From positions 1,798,001 to 1,862,000 of the forward strand of contig JAKSXM010000132.1 of NCBI GenBank assembly GCA_022575985.1: a stretch of DNA of 64,000 bases. Reading direction: 5' to 3'. Within the stretch, counting starts at the first letter, position 1, and each line of letters starts with the position of its first letter. Source of the DNA: Anagrus nilaparvatae (Eukaryota; Arthropoda; Insecta; Hymenoptera; Mymaridae). Positions 11,201-24,184 of the stretch are shown piece by piece. Both the position numbers and the translations under genes were made by a program. The notes beneath the pieces are model-generated. The model saw nothing but the letters and a program-made list of their open reading frames with translations, searched no databases and was not told the origin of the DNA.

Positions 11201-14200
11201 AATCTCGATCGGTATTAATTACTGAGGCTGAATAATCGAGCCAAACCCAATTTGTGTCCATGACTCACATGAATACATTATTATACGTGAATACAGCCAA
11301 ATATCTTAGTTTCAAAAAGGTTCAGACCATTGTTCACGTGAGAGACACCTTAAGTTAAAAAAATCTTTTTACGAAAAATTAAAATTCTTGTTTACGTACT
11401 CTTTATATTTGAATATATGAAAATAATAAAGAAATGTAAGAAGCATCCTAACTCTAATATACCATAGCGTTGTTTATGAGAGTATAAAAAAAAGTAAAAA
11501 GAACATCAAAGAAAGACACACAGCGTAATATAAAATTTTACTTTATTTTCTGTAAGGACTTCATATGCATAATTATATTTTCGAAAAGTATATTCACACT
11601 ATGCGTTATATCTCTTCAAAGAGAAATCTCAGATAACTCGCTGTATATAACGTGAAAAAATATCAGAGAGAAAAGAGAGTTAGAAAATAGCTTTAAACTT
11701 TTACTTGCTTTTTCCTTATACTTTATGTAAAAGCCATAAGTGTGAAAATAACTTTTGAAAAATAGGACAAATGATTTTCTCAAACTTTCTAGTATTTATT
11801 TTATCAGTTACTTTTCTTTTATTATATTGGATTACACTGGCTAACTTTTTTACAAATTTAAACTTTTGAGAATTTTATATTTTTATGTGTCTTTGATTAA
11901 TTTGACTTAAGATTTCTTACTCTAAACTCAGATTCTTTTTCCTGATATTAAAATTTTTTTTTTCTATTTTATACTAAATTTTAATAAACCTAGCAAAATT
12001 TCCAATTTCTATGAATATAGATGTTCAAAGTTACTTGAAATTCGTACGAAATCTTTAAAGCAACTTTACTTCATGTCTTGGGGATAATTTTTTGTCAGGT
12101 TGGTAATAAGGAACGCTTGTTTTGTAACGCAACCTAAAAAAATGCTACCAAATCACGCCCCTTGTAGAAATCGTGAAAATTAATTTTTTTAGCAAGAGTG
12201 ATGAATAATAACAGTTATAAAATTCATTCTTAGATCCTAAAATAAGCTAAAAAAATAAGCCATTTTTCACGAAATAAACCTCTTTGAATTTAAGTGAATT
12301 AAATAATTCCGTAGTATTTCCATGTATAAAATAAATATTGGTTTACATAATAAGTCCAAAAACGTAATATAAATGTGGTTTTATCATATCTTATAAGCTA
12401 AACTATTTGTTCTCATAGATAGAAAAAAAATTGAATAAAGATTTATCGAGTTTTTACTGTCCTTTTTTTTTTTGTTTTTATTCCTTGGACGTTTATTCTC
12501 GTAAGTTCCAGGGATGACTTTATATAACTCCCTAAAAATAAAAAAATAAAAATATACGTTTTATATTGATATTCTTTATATATATTTAGTTTTGGAGACT
12601 TTTTTTTCGATATTTTTTTTCTGAAAGTAAAAAATAAAAGAGCTTTTGAAGAATTAATATCGATCTGATAAAACTGACTGTTATGAAAATATTGTAAGTT
12701 AAAAACATGTTTTTTTGCTAAAAAATAATCTCTGAATATATGTTAAATTTTTTTCTTTTAAACCTTTGAAATATTATTGAATTTTTTTTTGTTGTAAAAA
12801 CATAAATATTTAATATTGAAAAAATATAAAATTTAAATTTAGTGTCTTACATTATGGAATGTTTTTACACTTTTTATCAACTGGCTTTTGGCAAATGTTT
12901 TGCTTTTCAATTGACATTTATGTAACATTTTTTACAACAATTTTATTGATTCAGTTTTGTTTTCATCAATAGATTAAATTATCATAAGCTGGAAAGTTCA
13001 TAACTTCTACTTACTATTCAGTGTAACACATAATTAATTCAATTTTTGAGTGCAAAAAATTATAAATAAAAATTGAATCTTCGCATAAAAAATTATATAA
13101 GAATAAAAAAGTTGAATGGTGGTTTAGATTCGAGTGAATGATATACAGTTCTTAAAAAATATGATATAATACAGAAACAATATTTTATAACAAAAAACAT
13201 AATACAATACAAATATATAAACTGAAGAGCTTCTGTGTACATAAAGCTTGCATTAGCACATACTCTCATAATATCAGTCTATAAACTGTTAGAAAAAAAA
13301 ATCTCTTATTTTTTTGTAAATAAAAATGAAATACATATTGGAAAATGGGTAAATTTTTTTTTTTTTTATTTATTATTTTTATTGAGTTTTTCTTTCAACA
13401 TTAGAGAAGTAAGAATCGATGTTAAAAAGAGAAGTAAGAATAAGAAGACTTGTACATTGCTTTTAACGTCAATAAAATTTATGAAAGTCTTTGGTGCCTT
13501 TACGCTTATTGACTTTTTTTTTTACTTCATCTTTTATGGATTTCATTTCCCCAAGAAATCTAGCATCTGTTAGAGTTTTTATAAAATTTTCTTACTTTTT
13601 TTTTTCTTCAAATATTATAAGGACACTGATAGGTTTTACTTGTGCTAATCTTGATATCTTATAAACTGACTTTAGCTCACTTTTTTTTTACAAATACAAA
13701 AAAAAGTTAGCTTGTTAAATTCATGTATTTATTATATATTTTTAAATGAATAATGAGGTATTTTTTTGTTTAATTAGAAAAAAAAATTTTAATTAATTTG
13801 TAATTATTACTATTTTAAGCATAAAAAAAATATATCGAGATAGAGAAGGATGGAAAAAGGAAGTTTTGGTTTTGAGGTTTTCCGGATTTCACGAAAGTGT
13901 TTACAGAGTAGGTTCTTCATATATATAACTTTATATATATATATATATATATATATGAACGAATGCGTGGGAAACGGTTCAGCAGTCTCATTTATCACCA
14001 CTTGTAGAGCTTTTGTATAGAATAAGAGAGATAGAAAATTTATCATATCATTATAGTATAATTTAACCCCAATAATATAAACCCTTCAATTTCCTGTGTA
14101 ATTTTTATAAATTATTATTTTTTTTTTAATTTTTAATCAGTTATTTTGATCTACCCTTGATTTTTTGTTAGAAAATATTAACAAGATGCAATTGAATTTT

Positions 14201-14609
14201 TGAGGGTACGCAACTAATGAAAATAGGAGATATTTTTACGATTTGTTTTGGTAAGGATTAATTTAATTTAATTGATTAAATCTTTCGAAATTTGAAAAAT
14301 ATCAGAGCTTGTATGCAGAGACTAAAGATTTTAGACTCTAAATTACACTAAAAAACAAATCTACTTGCAGTAAGCACAAGTTTTTTTTAAGTTCATGATT
14401 ATGGATTCCCTGAAACGTTAAGAAAATTAACAAAAAATTAATATTTTTTTAAAATTTATAAACAAGTTTTTGACTAAAAGGGCAATAAATAAACAAACAA
14501 TTTAAACTTTATTACGTTACGCGTGCCATCTGCACACCTTTTCAAACATACAAAGTTAACAGTATAATATAAATCAGTATGAAAAATTCATTTATATTTA
14601 AGTTAAATA
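11201..14609. other. AT-rich intergenic DNA, no gene seen
   Basis: I see long A and T runs and a (TA)n tract at about 13931-13957. The longest open frame (13235-13573, plus) is rich in Phe, Ile and Lys as expected of random AT-rich DNA and has no recognisable domain. Confidence 0.6.
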
Positions 14610-14690
14610 ACTTGAGGGACTAAAAATAATTCGTGTTTAGGGAATCAGAATAGTTTGGTTTAAAAATCTTAAGTTAGGACTCACTATACC
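14610..14690 (-). repeat. fragment of the AGTCCCTAAA dispersed repeat
   Basis: A short minus-oriented piece reads GGGACTAAAAATAATTCGTG, then TTTAGGGAATCAGAATAGTT and a TTAAGTTAG-like segment. It matches the internal part of the copies at 21480-21520 and 21755-21800. Confidence 0.6.
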
Positions 14691-16210
14691 GCTGTAAATT
14701 TTCTAAATGAGCGAAAAAATGATAAAAAAATCCAATATAAGTAGAGAAAATTTGGTAATTCGTGTAAAAATAAATTTTTAAGAGCTTTTACGAAATATTT
14801 TAATCGCTCAGACTCATTACAGAACGTTTTTCAAAAATAAAAAAATAAAAACAAATTTTTGAGCTTTGAGAAAGTTTTTAGATTAAGGAAATTCACCTGT
14901 AATTTGATGAGTATCAGCAATTCAAGAGCATATTTACTCTTATTCAAATATTTTAGATTCAACTATGCAAACTTTTATTTAAACAGTTTGTATTTTATTA
15001 CGCAGTATATCTAAAAAAATAATTTTTCACTAGAAAAAGATTAGAAAACTACAAACAAACGCAGAAAAATAATAAAAATGAATTTTAATTCATTTTATAC
15101 ATTTTTGAAATATAATTGAGTCAGTTTATTATAATTATCTATGTTGGTATGGATATAGATTGTAAACTAAAAAACGTTTCATAGTAAAACTAAAAATAAA
15201 AATAAAAAAAGTTTAGTTTTATAACGAAAATGTTCGTGGTAATCCTTACACTATTTTAGAGAGTCTCATTTTATATATATATATATAACACCCTTTTTAT
15301 TCATAACTTTGTTTTCTACAAGTTTTAAGGTAGTTTTACTATACAGTTTCGTTTAAAGCTCGTTAAAGTGAAAAAGAGAGAAAGAAATAAAGAATAGTCT
15401 ATATTGGGATAGAGAGAGATTTTGATTTGCAAGTCTTTTATGTTAGTAAATTGCTTTGAAAAGTAGTATTAACCTTATAGTTGTAAAACTTGCTTTATAC
15501 ATTTTTTTTAACTTTTTTTTTTGTTTTTTTTATTTAATTTAAAAAAAAAATTATTATCATCCGTTTTTTGTTTTTTTTTTTTATTTAGAAAATTATTCAA
15601 AATAAAACTTTTTGCTGTATTAAAACTCTATTAAAACAAACCAAAGACTCTCATACGAGGTTTCATTAATAAAATGAAATAATAAAAAATTTTGGAAATT
15701 TGCAAATATGTAGTAACATTTTTGGAAAAAACAAGAAAAATAACAATATAGATTATAAAAATTGAAGGTAGTAAATACATTGCTGAACTCGTGAACTCCT
15801 ACTTCTCTGATGCCGCACAAGGTGCCGAATTAATCAAAAATCTACTGACTCCGTCAAATTTTATTAATTCACCCCTTATACATTGGCGTATACGCAAAAA
15901 TTGTATTCACAGGGTTACTAAGTTTATTTGCAATTAAAAAAACGTTGTTTATGGACACTACTGCCTTTTTCCTGAGTCAAAATGTAAAAATTTTTAAAAA
16001 GTAGCAAGTTTCCATAAAAGTAGGATAGTATACGAAGGATATAAAAAAATAAGTGAGTGAAAAAATTGAATTCTAAGAAGTCAGCAGATTTTTGATTGAA
16101 TCGGCACACTGTGTACCGGTTCAAATTTATAACAGAGGAAAAAATCTTGTAAAAAAAGCACTGTAAATAACAAACTTTCAATGGATTAATCGTTTTACTT
16201 TATACCTACG
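14691..16210. other. AT-rich intergenic DNA, no gene seen
   Basis: There is no coding signal. A (TA)n tract lies at about 15272-15288, and minus-strand frames at 15620-15820 and 15924-16181 show no domain. Confidence 0.55.
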
Positions 16211-16995
16211 AATAATATTGAAGTGAAAAAAATAATAAAAAATCTCGTAGATGATAAATTTACTGTACCAGAGTTGACGATATTAGCAATGAAGTAATTG
16301 AAAGATTAAGCTCTTTTCTGTCAATTTCTTTGGAGAATGGTTCTTATCCTGATCACTTCGAAAAAGCAATAATATTACCTGTTTTTAAAATCGGTGAAGC
16401 ACATTATTAGTCCAATTATCGGCCAATGTCTTTAACGCCTGATTTTTCTAAAATATTTTTAAAAATTATCAATCCTACCTCCAAATCAATTTTCGTTTAG
16501 AAAAGGAATTTTCTAATATTGACGCTATCACTTGTGTCACTAATTTTATACAAAAAATTATAACCGGTAAACACAACCTAAATGCATGGAACATGTTTAC
16601 TTCCAGCTGAGGACTAGATGTAATACAAATGTTACTCAACATTACAATACAATTTTCTAATTTTATAATTTGTAGTTATCACCTTACTAGATGTTAAGAT
16701 TCTAAATCCAAACTACTCTGATTCCCTAAACGCGTATTATTCTAGGTCCCTAAATCAAAATTATTCCAAATCCCTAAACCTGAATTATTTTAAGTCCCTA
16801 AGCCCAGATTTTTCGAAGTCCCTAAATTTAAATTATTTTAAGTCTCATTTGACCCCCCCCCCTTAATTTTCAAGTTCTGAAGTACCCTCTCCCTATAATC
16901 ATGTTCCATGTTAAAAGTCTTGAAGAATCTCATAACCTAGGGCAACCTTTCTAGACTTGGTAAAGGCATTTGACACTGTTGAACATAAAATTCAA
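16211..16995 (+). pseudogene. LINE reverse transcriptase remnant, interrupted by a repeat insertion
   Basis: Across shifted frames the LINE RT N-terminal blocks can be read: VKKIIKNL, then NGSYPDHFEKAIILPVFKIG, SNYRPMSLTPDFSKIF and ISF-RKG, then NIDAITCVTNFIQKI. These match the usual P..FK.GD, NYRPISLLP..SKIFE and Q.GFRKG..T..A blocks. The sequence then breaks at about 16560. It resumes at about 16930 with SHNLG and TFLDLVKAFDTVEHKIQL, the first catalytic-Asp block. The gap is filled by one copy of the AGTCCCTAAA repeat. Several stops and frameshifts make it dead. Confidence 0.85.
16557..16918 (+). mobile_element. AGTCCCTAAA-family element inserted in the LINE RT
   Basis: This is a near-complete copy. 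The left tip is ATAACCGGTAAACACAACC. Next come GCATGGAACATGTTTAC, the CAGCTGAGGACTAGATGTAA block and TTACTAGATGTTAAGATTC. Five or six degenerate tandem units of the AATTATTCTAAGTCCCTAAACC type follow, then a run of ten C at about 16853, ending at CATGTTCCATGTT. The GGAACATG near the left end is inverted as CATGTTCC at the right end. There is no ORF. Its position between two adjoining RT motifs shows that it moved as a unit. Confidence 0.8.
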
Positions 16996-17029
16996 CTTTA
17001 GAACTAATGGATTAAAAAGAAACATTTTT

Positions 17030-17165
17030 TTTTATCTTATTTTTACATTTTATAACATTTGCAGCCATTAAAAAGAAAAAAATTCCGGCTAGTGGGAACC
17101 GGGATTACGGTATCGGTAATCGGGAATTCTTGTTACAGCAACCGGATTTTTTTTCAATGTATTCT
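17030..17165. mobile_element. half copy of the CACTGAAA-tipped MITE
   Basis: The segment runs from CATTTTATAACATTTGCAGC through AAATTCCGGCTAGTGG to ACCGGATTTTTTTTCAATG. It matches the right half of the complete element at 47473-47771. The left half is missing. Confidence 0.6.
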
Positions 17166-18328
17166 TTTTTCCTGGAAATGATCCGTTTGCCGGCAATAGG
17201 AATTTTTAGCTTATGTTTTCCAAGTTTTTTAAGATTTTTATCGGTTACTTAAGTTTTTGAAGTTTCACCTAAAATTTCCCATAAACAACTTTGAGTAATT
17301 TTTGCAGTTGATAAAATAAGAATTTTGCGTAAAATCAGTGTCATGAAAATTCCAATGATCCATAAGGGAAAAAACAAAACAGGGTCCTACGACAGAACTA
17401 ATCGAAGGTTTAGAGCTCAAAGTGGAAAAAGTAAGTACTATGCGGTACTATTACAGGGTATTGTGTAAGGAATTTTAGTTTTTAAGACTACATGATAATT
17501 TTTTAAATTATTTTACAAGTTCCATGGATTTGTTATTCAGAATCCATAAAGAATCTTACTAGGCCCCTGAATAATTTTCGTGAAACTTGCAAGGCCTTAA
17601 GAAAGTTATTTTTTTTTCTTATTTTAAAATTACTTTAGTTATCCGATACTTTAAATATATTTTTTTGTAATGTACGACATTATAAAGAGATTTTTGAATT
17701 ATTGTTTGATAAAAAAATGTTGAAAAACGTATGTAATAAAAAAAGCTTTTTTAAAATAAAATATTTTCTATGTATAAATTTAAAGGTATTTTTTTGTGGT
17801 TAAAATTTAATATATGTTTTCTTCATGAATAAATTCATACATGTTTTTATTCGATTTAAAATTGCAAACGTAAACTATATTAGTATTTGTTATAAGGTTT
17901 GAAAAATGGATGTTTTTTTTCTTTTAAAATTTAAAACGTACCATGTTGACTTTTTTCATTTTAACTTCAATCAATATTACTAAATCGGTTTGCTGTAAGT
18001 TTTTTAAAAAAAATTTTGTGTAATAGATTTACTCTGAAAATTTATGTGAAAAAAAAGTAAATGTGTTAAAGGTTTACACGATCAAAATACTAGTGCATAA
18101 AAGAATGTAACATGAATAAAACATGCAAATAAAATTTAACAATGTTAAAAATTGCGATTTCCGAGGCGATTTTATATAAAAAATAATTAGCCTAGGTTTT
18201 TGAAAATATTTTTATTTTTTTTGTTATAAAATTACTATAAAAAAAACTTACAATGGATTAGCATGTGTTTGAACGTGTTTACTAGTTACTTATCTATTCT
18301 CGCTTCCATATGATAAGAGTGCATAAAT
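17166..18328. other. AT-rich DNA with dispersed repeat B fragment, no gene seen
   Basis: A repeat B fragment lies at about 17200-17300 (AAGATTTTTATCGGTTACTT). The remainder is AT-rich with no protein motif. Confidence 0.5.
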
Positions 18329-18430
18329 CTGTGGCAAATAAGTAAAACGTCACTAGATCATTTTTGTAGTTCCTATTGGTTCTTAAGTTCCTCAATTCGC
18401 GACATATGCCGTTTTTCATATTTGCCACAG
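18329..18430. mobile_element. small palindromic element with CTGTGGCAAATA tips
   Basis: CTGTGGCAAATA at 18329 and TATTTGCCACAG ending at 18430 are perfect 12-bp inverted repeats about 100 bp apart. AAAT flanks both ends, a possible target duplication. There is no coding content. The flanking match is short, so this is a tentative MITE call. Confidence 0.45.
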
Positions 18431-18740
18431 AAATAAGGGTAAAGCGATATTATTATCTAACAGGTAATTTTTCGAAATTCTTTTTTTCAAAATTTTTTAC
18501 ATAAAATAATTATAAAAACATCATTTTTTTTCTTTTTGGACACAGTACTTAATTTTTTTCTATGAAAATACTAATGTCTAGAATGATCGTTTTTACTAGG
18601 TAAAACAGAGGATTAAAAATATTTTGTTATTTTTAATGAGAAACCATAGTGTCAATTACTTGGCAGCGTTTTTTATCTGCGGCAAAAATAATTTAATAAC
18701 GTAATATTAATTTACATATCTAGGATAAAAATATATCCCT

Positions 18741-18840
18741 ATTGTCTACCCTCGAGAGACGGCTTTTTTGCCCATTATATGTAAAACTATGTTTTAAATC
18801 CCGGGAAAAAATATGGGTTTCGACTTTTGCATGCTGTCTG
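18741..18840. repeat. dispersed repeat shared with 40505-40607
   Basis: GAGACGGCTTTTTTGCC, ATTATATGTAAAACTATGTT and AAAAAATATGGG occur here and again, in the same order and orientation, at 40505-40607 inside an SDR intron. The open frame at 18742-18960 is a by-product of the repeat. Confidence 0.7.
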
Positions 18841-18960
18841 CAAAGTCAAAACCAACATTTTGTCCCTTGTTTAAAAAATAGCTGTTCCAATATTCTTCAA
18901 TTCTATAGTCGGAAATCATATTTATGCTTAGGGTCATTTTCTGTAGCGCCCATGATGTAA

Positions 18961-20904
18961 GAGTTTACGTTTTATGTGCATTTTTTATCAAGAAAATGTG
19001 TGCTCATAAGAGAACCACCTTAAATGTATACTTCTAAGCAAGTCTCTCGATTTATTTTAGTTTTTTTTCGAGATACAATTTTTTTACATTATGAAACTTT
19101 TTATAAGCCTCGGCTCGAGGAATTCATACTCGGCTCTGTGTTATAATATGGAATTTTTAGCCTAACTTCTAGAAAATGTTGCTACCTAGGAACTTAACTA
19201 AATATTTTCCGGTTATTCTCATTTTTTTCATATATAAGTGTCACATTTCAGTCCTTCTTTCATTGCGATATTCAATAGACCAAACGCCCAGAAATTGACA
19301 TCCAAAATTACCAATTTTAAAATTGCTGTCAAAATTACAATTTTCGATGAAAATAGGTTTCATAGGCCCAAAAAATTTTCTACAAACTTCAAAATTCCAA
19401 AAATCTTTTTTCAATTATTTTCTTGCAAGATATGATAGCAATTTAAAGTTTTTTTTTTTAAATTATATTTTATCATTCTCATTAAATATCCATCTCGAAA
19501 AAAACTAAAACAAAAACGATGAGTAAAGAATTTTGATTTTTGGGAACTTGGTTTATGAGCTATAGCGATGAGAGAATTGGTGATAAAAAATTTTAGTTTA
19601 CGAGGATGAAAAGGTGACTTTGGCACTTATAGGAAAAAAAACTATACTAACCGGAAGGAATTTGATTGATCAGTTTAAAACTCTAAAAATATTTTTAGTT
19701 ATTTTAAAAAATTGTTTATTTAATATCTCAAATATTTGCGTTTATTGATTCATTCAAAATTTTATATTCAAAAAGGTCTCCTTGTTTTGCTTTATCAATT
19801 ATACTAAAAATTTTATTTTTGCGCTATAAATTGAAGGGCTGATATGAAATTTCAAAAAAGCCATTTCTCCATAAATTCGTACCCTTTTGATATGTTTGTA
19901 GGACGTATTAAAATTCAACAAAAGCCAAAAACACAGACAAGATTTAACGATAACTATTAAAAATGTCATTAAATTTTATAATAGAAATTAAATATTTTAC
20001 GACGTATGTATAACAAGTTTATTATTAAAGAATGATAAAACTTAATTAATTTTTCTCTTACATTTTTTAACGAATCCTGCATAAATTTTAAAAATTAAAT
20101 AAAAATTTAAATTCTTACATAACGAATTTGAGTATTCAGTTTTATGTACATATATTGAAAATAAAAAAACAAGGGATGCCATTTTTTATATGCATATTTA
20201 CTAAAATGAGATTATAGACCAATTAAATTTTCTGTTAGATACACGAAAATGCATATATTTAAAGTTTCATCCATCGTTTCGCAGAATTTATATATCTATG
20301 TAGATATTTCACATGAAAATGAGGTTAAAAACTTCGCGATGTCCAAAGTAATACACTCACCCTTTAATTTACAATACATGTATACAAAATTTATATATGT
20401 ACCCTTTTTGCAAAATAGAATGCATAAATATATATATAAAAACCTATTAAAATATTATTTTATAGATACGAACTTTATTAAAGTATTTTATTATTGTATG
20501 CGTATAAAATTTTTTAAATGTTTTTTGATGTAAAAATATATATTCTTTTTTTAACTTTTTCAGATAAATTAATTTTTAAAAAACTGTTTCAGTAATATAC
20601 GTATGTTGTACTTTTTATAGCCGTAAAAAATGATTTATCTTTTTATTTTAGTAATGAAAAAAATGAATTTTAGGAATCTGATGTAAAATATAAATACTTT
20701 ATATAACAGTTAAAAAAGCTTATAAAGCAGATAAAAAATTCAATTAAATTCTATTTTTATGTAAGAGATTTTAATTTATTTGAATTGAACGTAAAATTTG
20801 AATATAATATGATAAATTCAGCAGTCACATTTTTTTTATAATTTAGAGCCCAATTTCGTAATCACTATTTTTCTGAAAGGTCCATAAAATTTTCCAATAC
20901 GCGA
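18961..20904. other. AT-rich intergenic DNA, no gene seen
   Basis: Overlapping short frames at 19238-19626 and 20249-20533 lack any domain and have the amino-acid makeup of random AT-rich sequence. No repeat boundaries were recognised. Confidence 0.55.
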
Positions 20905-21200
20905 ATATGAAACCCATTTTTATCAAAATTGGTCTAGTTGTCCATAACAGGAATTTTGAGGTTATGTTTTGTGGGATTTCCAAGATTTTTATCGATTACT
21001 TAAATTTTATTAAATGCTCTAGTTGTCCAGAATAGAAAATATTGGAAAACCAAAAAAAATAACCTAAAGTTGCTTGTTGTATGAGTAATTATATTAATTT
21101 AGATAAAAACAAAGATAATATTTTTGTTCAGTAACCCGAAATACCTAAATAAATTCGGTAAAAATCTTTAAAACCCCACAAAATCATCATTCATTTTCAA
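20905..21200. repeat. dispersed repeat B, partly palindromic copy
   Basis: AAACCCATTTTTATCAAAAT, then GGTCTAGTTGTCC and CCAAGATTTTTATCGATTACTT are related to the copies at 9593 and 17200. A reversed version of the middle (GTAAAAATCTTTAAAACCCC) near 21150 suggests a foldback structure. Confidence 0.5.
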
Positions 21201-21269
21201 GTAACAAAGTACAGGCTTTTATCAAAAGAGCTTTTTTACAAAATTTCACCATTGAAACAATCAAAAAGT

Positions 21270-21662
21270 TTTTAACACGGAACATATTTATGGGAGGGGG
21301 TACTTCAGAACTTGAAAATTAAGGGGGGGGGGAGTCAAATTTGTCCGATTTAAGGGGGGTCGGTCAAATGAGACTTAAAATAATTTCAATTTAGGGACTT
21401 TGAAAAATCTGGGCTTAAGGACTTAGGATATTATAGGTTTAGGGACTTGGAATAATATCCCTTAAGGGACTTAAAATAATTCAGGTTTAGGGAATCAAAA
21501 TAGTTTGGGTTTAGAATCTTAACAGCTAGTGAGGTGATAATTACAAATTATAAAATTAGAAAATTGTATTGTAATTTTGCGTAACATTTGTATTATACCT
21601 AGTCCTCAGATGGAAGTAAACATGTTCCATGCATTTAGGTTGTGTTTACACAAACCGGTTAT
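21270..21662 (-). mobile_element. AGTCCCTAAA-family element, tandem copy 1
   Basis: This minus-oriented, nearly full copy starts with ACACGGAACATATTTATGGG and a G-run tract. It runs through degenerate units such as TTTAGGGACTTGGAATAAT, then GGTTTAGGGAATCAAAATAG, and ends at the tip GGTTGTGTTTACACAAACC then GGTTATAAG. The tip GTGTTTACAC is close to palindromic. It lies directly head-to-tail with copy 2. Confidence 0.8.
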
Positions 21663-21945
21663 AAGTTTTTCTTTAACATGGAACATGTTTATAGGGAGGG
21701 GTACCCTGAGAATTCGAAAATCAAATCGATTTCGATTTAGGAACTTAGAATAATCCTGGTTTAGGGAATCAGAATACTTTGGGTTTAGAATCTTAAGATT
21801 TAGTAAAGGTGATAATTAAAAATTATAAAATTATATTTAGCAAATTATATTGTAATGTTGCGTAGCACTATACCCCCTCAGCTGTAGTAAACACGATCCA
21901 AGCATTTTGGTTGTATTTACACAAACCCGTTATAAGTTTTCTTAA
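21663..21945 (-). mobile_element. AGTCCCTAAA-family element, tandem copy 2 (shorter)
   Basis: It has the same segment order as copy 1 but fewer internal units: AACATGGAACATGTTTATAG, two AGGGAATCAGAATA-like units, the CAGCTGTAGTAAACACG block and the tip GGTTGTATTTACACAAACCC, then GTTATAAG. The change in unit number suggests that the internal tandem units expand and contract. Confidence 0.75.
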
Positions 21946-24184
21946 TTTTTCTTAATTTTTCTTAATCCTTAAAACTCAAAAGGCGTAGATCCTTTTTTGA
22001 TGATCTGCACATAAAATTCTGAAACGAAAATTTATCTTTTTTTGATGGTGAATTTGAATATGATATCCGTTTTTACTGAAAATGATCCAGTTGCTTGCGA
22101 TAAAAAAATTTTGGTTATACGCTGTTTTTGTTTCCTTTTGTGTTGTGTTGACTTTTTCATAAATCGCACTTATGTACTTCGGGTTACAGGATTCAAAAAT
22201 AAATTGAAAATTTCCGGTTTTATTGGGTGTCACATTCGTTTTCTGCAGCAAATTGATATTTTTCCAAAAATATAACTAAGAGATAAAAATGTTATAACAC
22301 CATAAAAAAAAAACTAAATTACTCAATCTTGGGAAGTTGGAACATTTTTAATAAAAACTATTTCAGCAATCCCAAATAATAAAAATAATAATTAGCATTA
22401 AATAATTGTATGCATCTCTCAGCTAAAAAAGAAAAAGCCAAAAAAAAATAAAAGAATAGTGCTTGAAAAACTAAGGAAATAAGACAAAAGTGTAGTAATT
22501 TCTCTTAATAAAATATTCAATACTAGAGAAATACACAATCTGATTAACTAAAATAATTAAGCTGAGATTTAAGTGTAAGCTCATTGATTTTAAGATTATT
22601 ACTATATACTGCATACTATATAATAAATTGTAAATCAATATGATTTCAGATGTGCGGGAGGTAAAATAAATTTCTAAGAAAATTTATTATTTGTTCGTGA
22701 AAAACTGAGTGAAAAGAAATATAAGAGAGAAATTAATTTTTAGATTTATAAGTATCGTAATAATTAAAATCTTCGTACATATAATCACTCTTTCTTGTTA
22801 ACCTTTTAACCAACCGGAACTTTGCCATCGGCATTTTAACTTGTTAGAATATAACGTTAAATCTAACTATTAGTTAACTTGTAACTGAGTTTATAGTCAC
22901 GTATTAAATATGATTTACATCCTATAGTCCAGTTTAAAATATACACAGAGAATATTTACATATTTTCACAAATTTACATTTCAAACAAATTATCAACAAC
23001 AACTAAATCACGAACTGTTAATTTAGTAAATACAAAAGATAAATAGTTATGTCAATCCAAATTATTGAAATTAAAAGAAAATATGTAGTTTCGAATTTTC
23101 CTTATACTAGTAAGGAGAATGCTAGATTTCTGAGCCCATATTTTAAAATTCCTCAAATTAATTATTTCAAAAACTTGAGTATTACTTTAAGCGTTCAAAA
23201 ATAATTTTCTGGACAGTAGCCACGAAATGTCTCACCACTGCCGCAGAAAAATCGTATACGACCCTTAGCCATAAAAAAAGAATAAGACATTATTTAGCAG
23301 ATGGTATTTTATGTAATTCATATGTAAGGCAAAGAGCAAATATGGATCTATATCCTGGATTCAAAAATGATGAGCTTTTCTTTTAATTTTTTTAACAAAA
23401 ATAGAATGTTTTTGAAAAATTAGTAAATTTTCAAAAAATTTGTAAATATTCGATAAAAATCGTAAATTTACTTAATTTAGTATAGTAACGGAAAAATCGA
23501 GAATTCTAGATTATTTTTTGTAACTTTACGAAAAAAGTTGTAGATTCACAACTATTTTTTGTAAATTTTCGAAAAAAATCGAAAATACCCGAATTTTTTG
23601 TTGATGTACTAAATTTTTACGATTTTTTTCGAAAATGTTCTGATTTTTTTGATTTTATAAGAAAGTTACTTTTTACAGTGTACCATTAAGTAATTATTGA
23701 CTTGAATTAAGATAAAAAAGATTTAAATTTATTAAAAATATTTAATAAAATATGTGAAAATTAAATTCACCAGAAAATAAATATTAATTTGTATAATTTT
23801 CTATAAATTAAACAGTACTGGGTAAAGGGTTGTTAAAATAATAACCAACTTATTTTTTTCGTAAAAAAATGATGTTGTTTATTATCCAAGTTATACGTTT
23901 TGCCTGATTCAAATTCAGGTGAATTTGAATTTTTTTTCTATTCAATAAAACTTGAAGAAATAATAAAAATTTCTTTATCAAATATACTTCTATATATATT
24001 CTTGATGTAACAGCTGGAGTTTGTCCAATATAATATATTATATTAGTATAACTTTTATATATGAAAAAAAAATTGAGGTGTAATATTTTATACTGTAAAA
24101 AATCAAATAGATCAATCAAATTATATGAGTTATTCTGTGCTGAAACTGCACTTTTTGGTATCAAATTTAGCATGTAAATTTTAA
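21946..24184. other. AT-rich intergenic DNA, no gene seen
   Basis: A weak repeat B piece lies at about 22060-22150. At 23390-23650 there are irregular repeats of TCGAAAAAAATCGTAAATTT-like words on both strands. Frames at 21976-22275 and 23850-24173 show no domain. Confidence 0.5.

Noticed and set aside
13235..13573. 112-residue frame rich in Phe, Ile and Lys
   Set aside because: It has only the composition of random AT-rich DNA with T-runs, no domain and no nearby exon.
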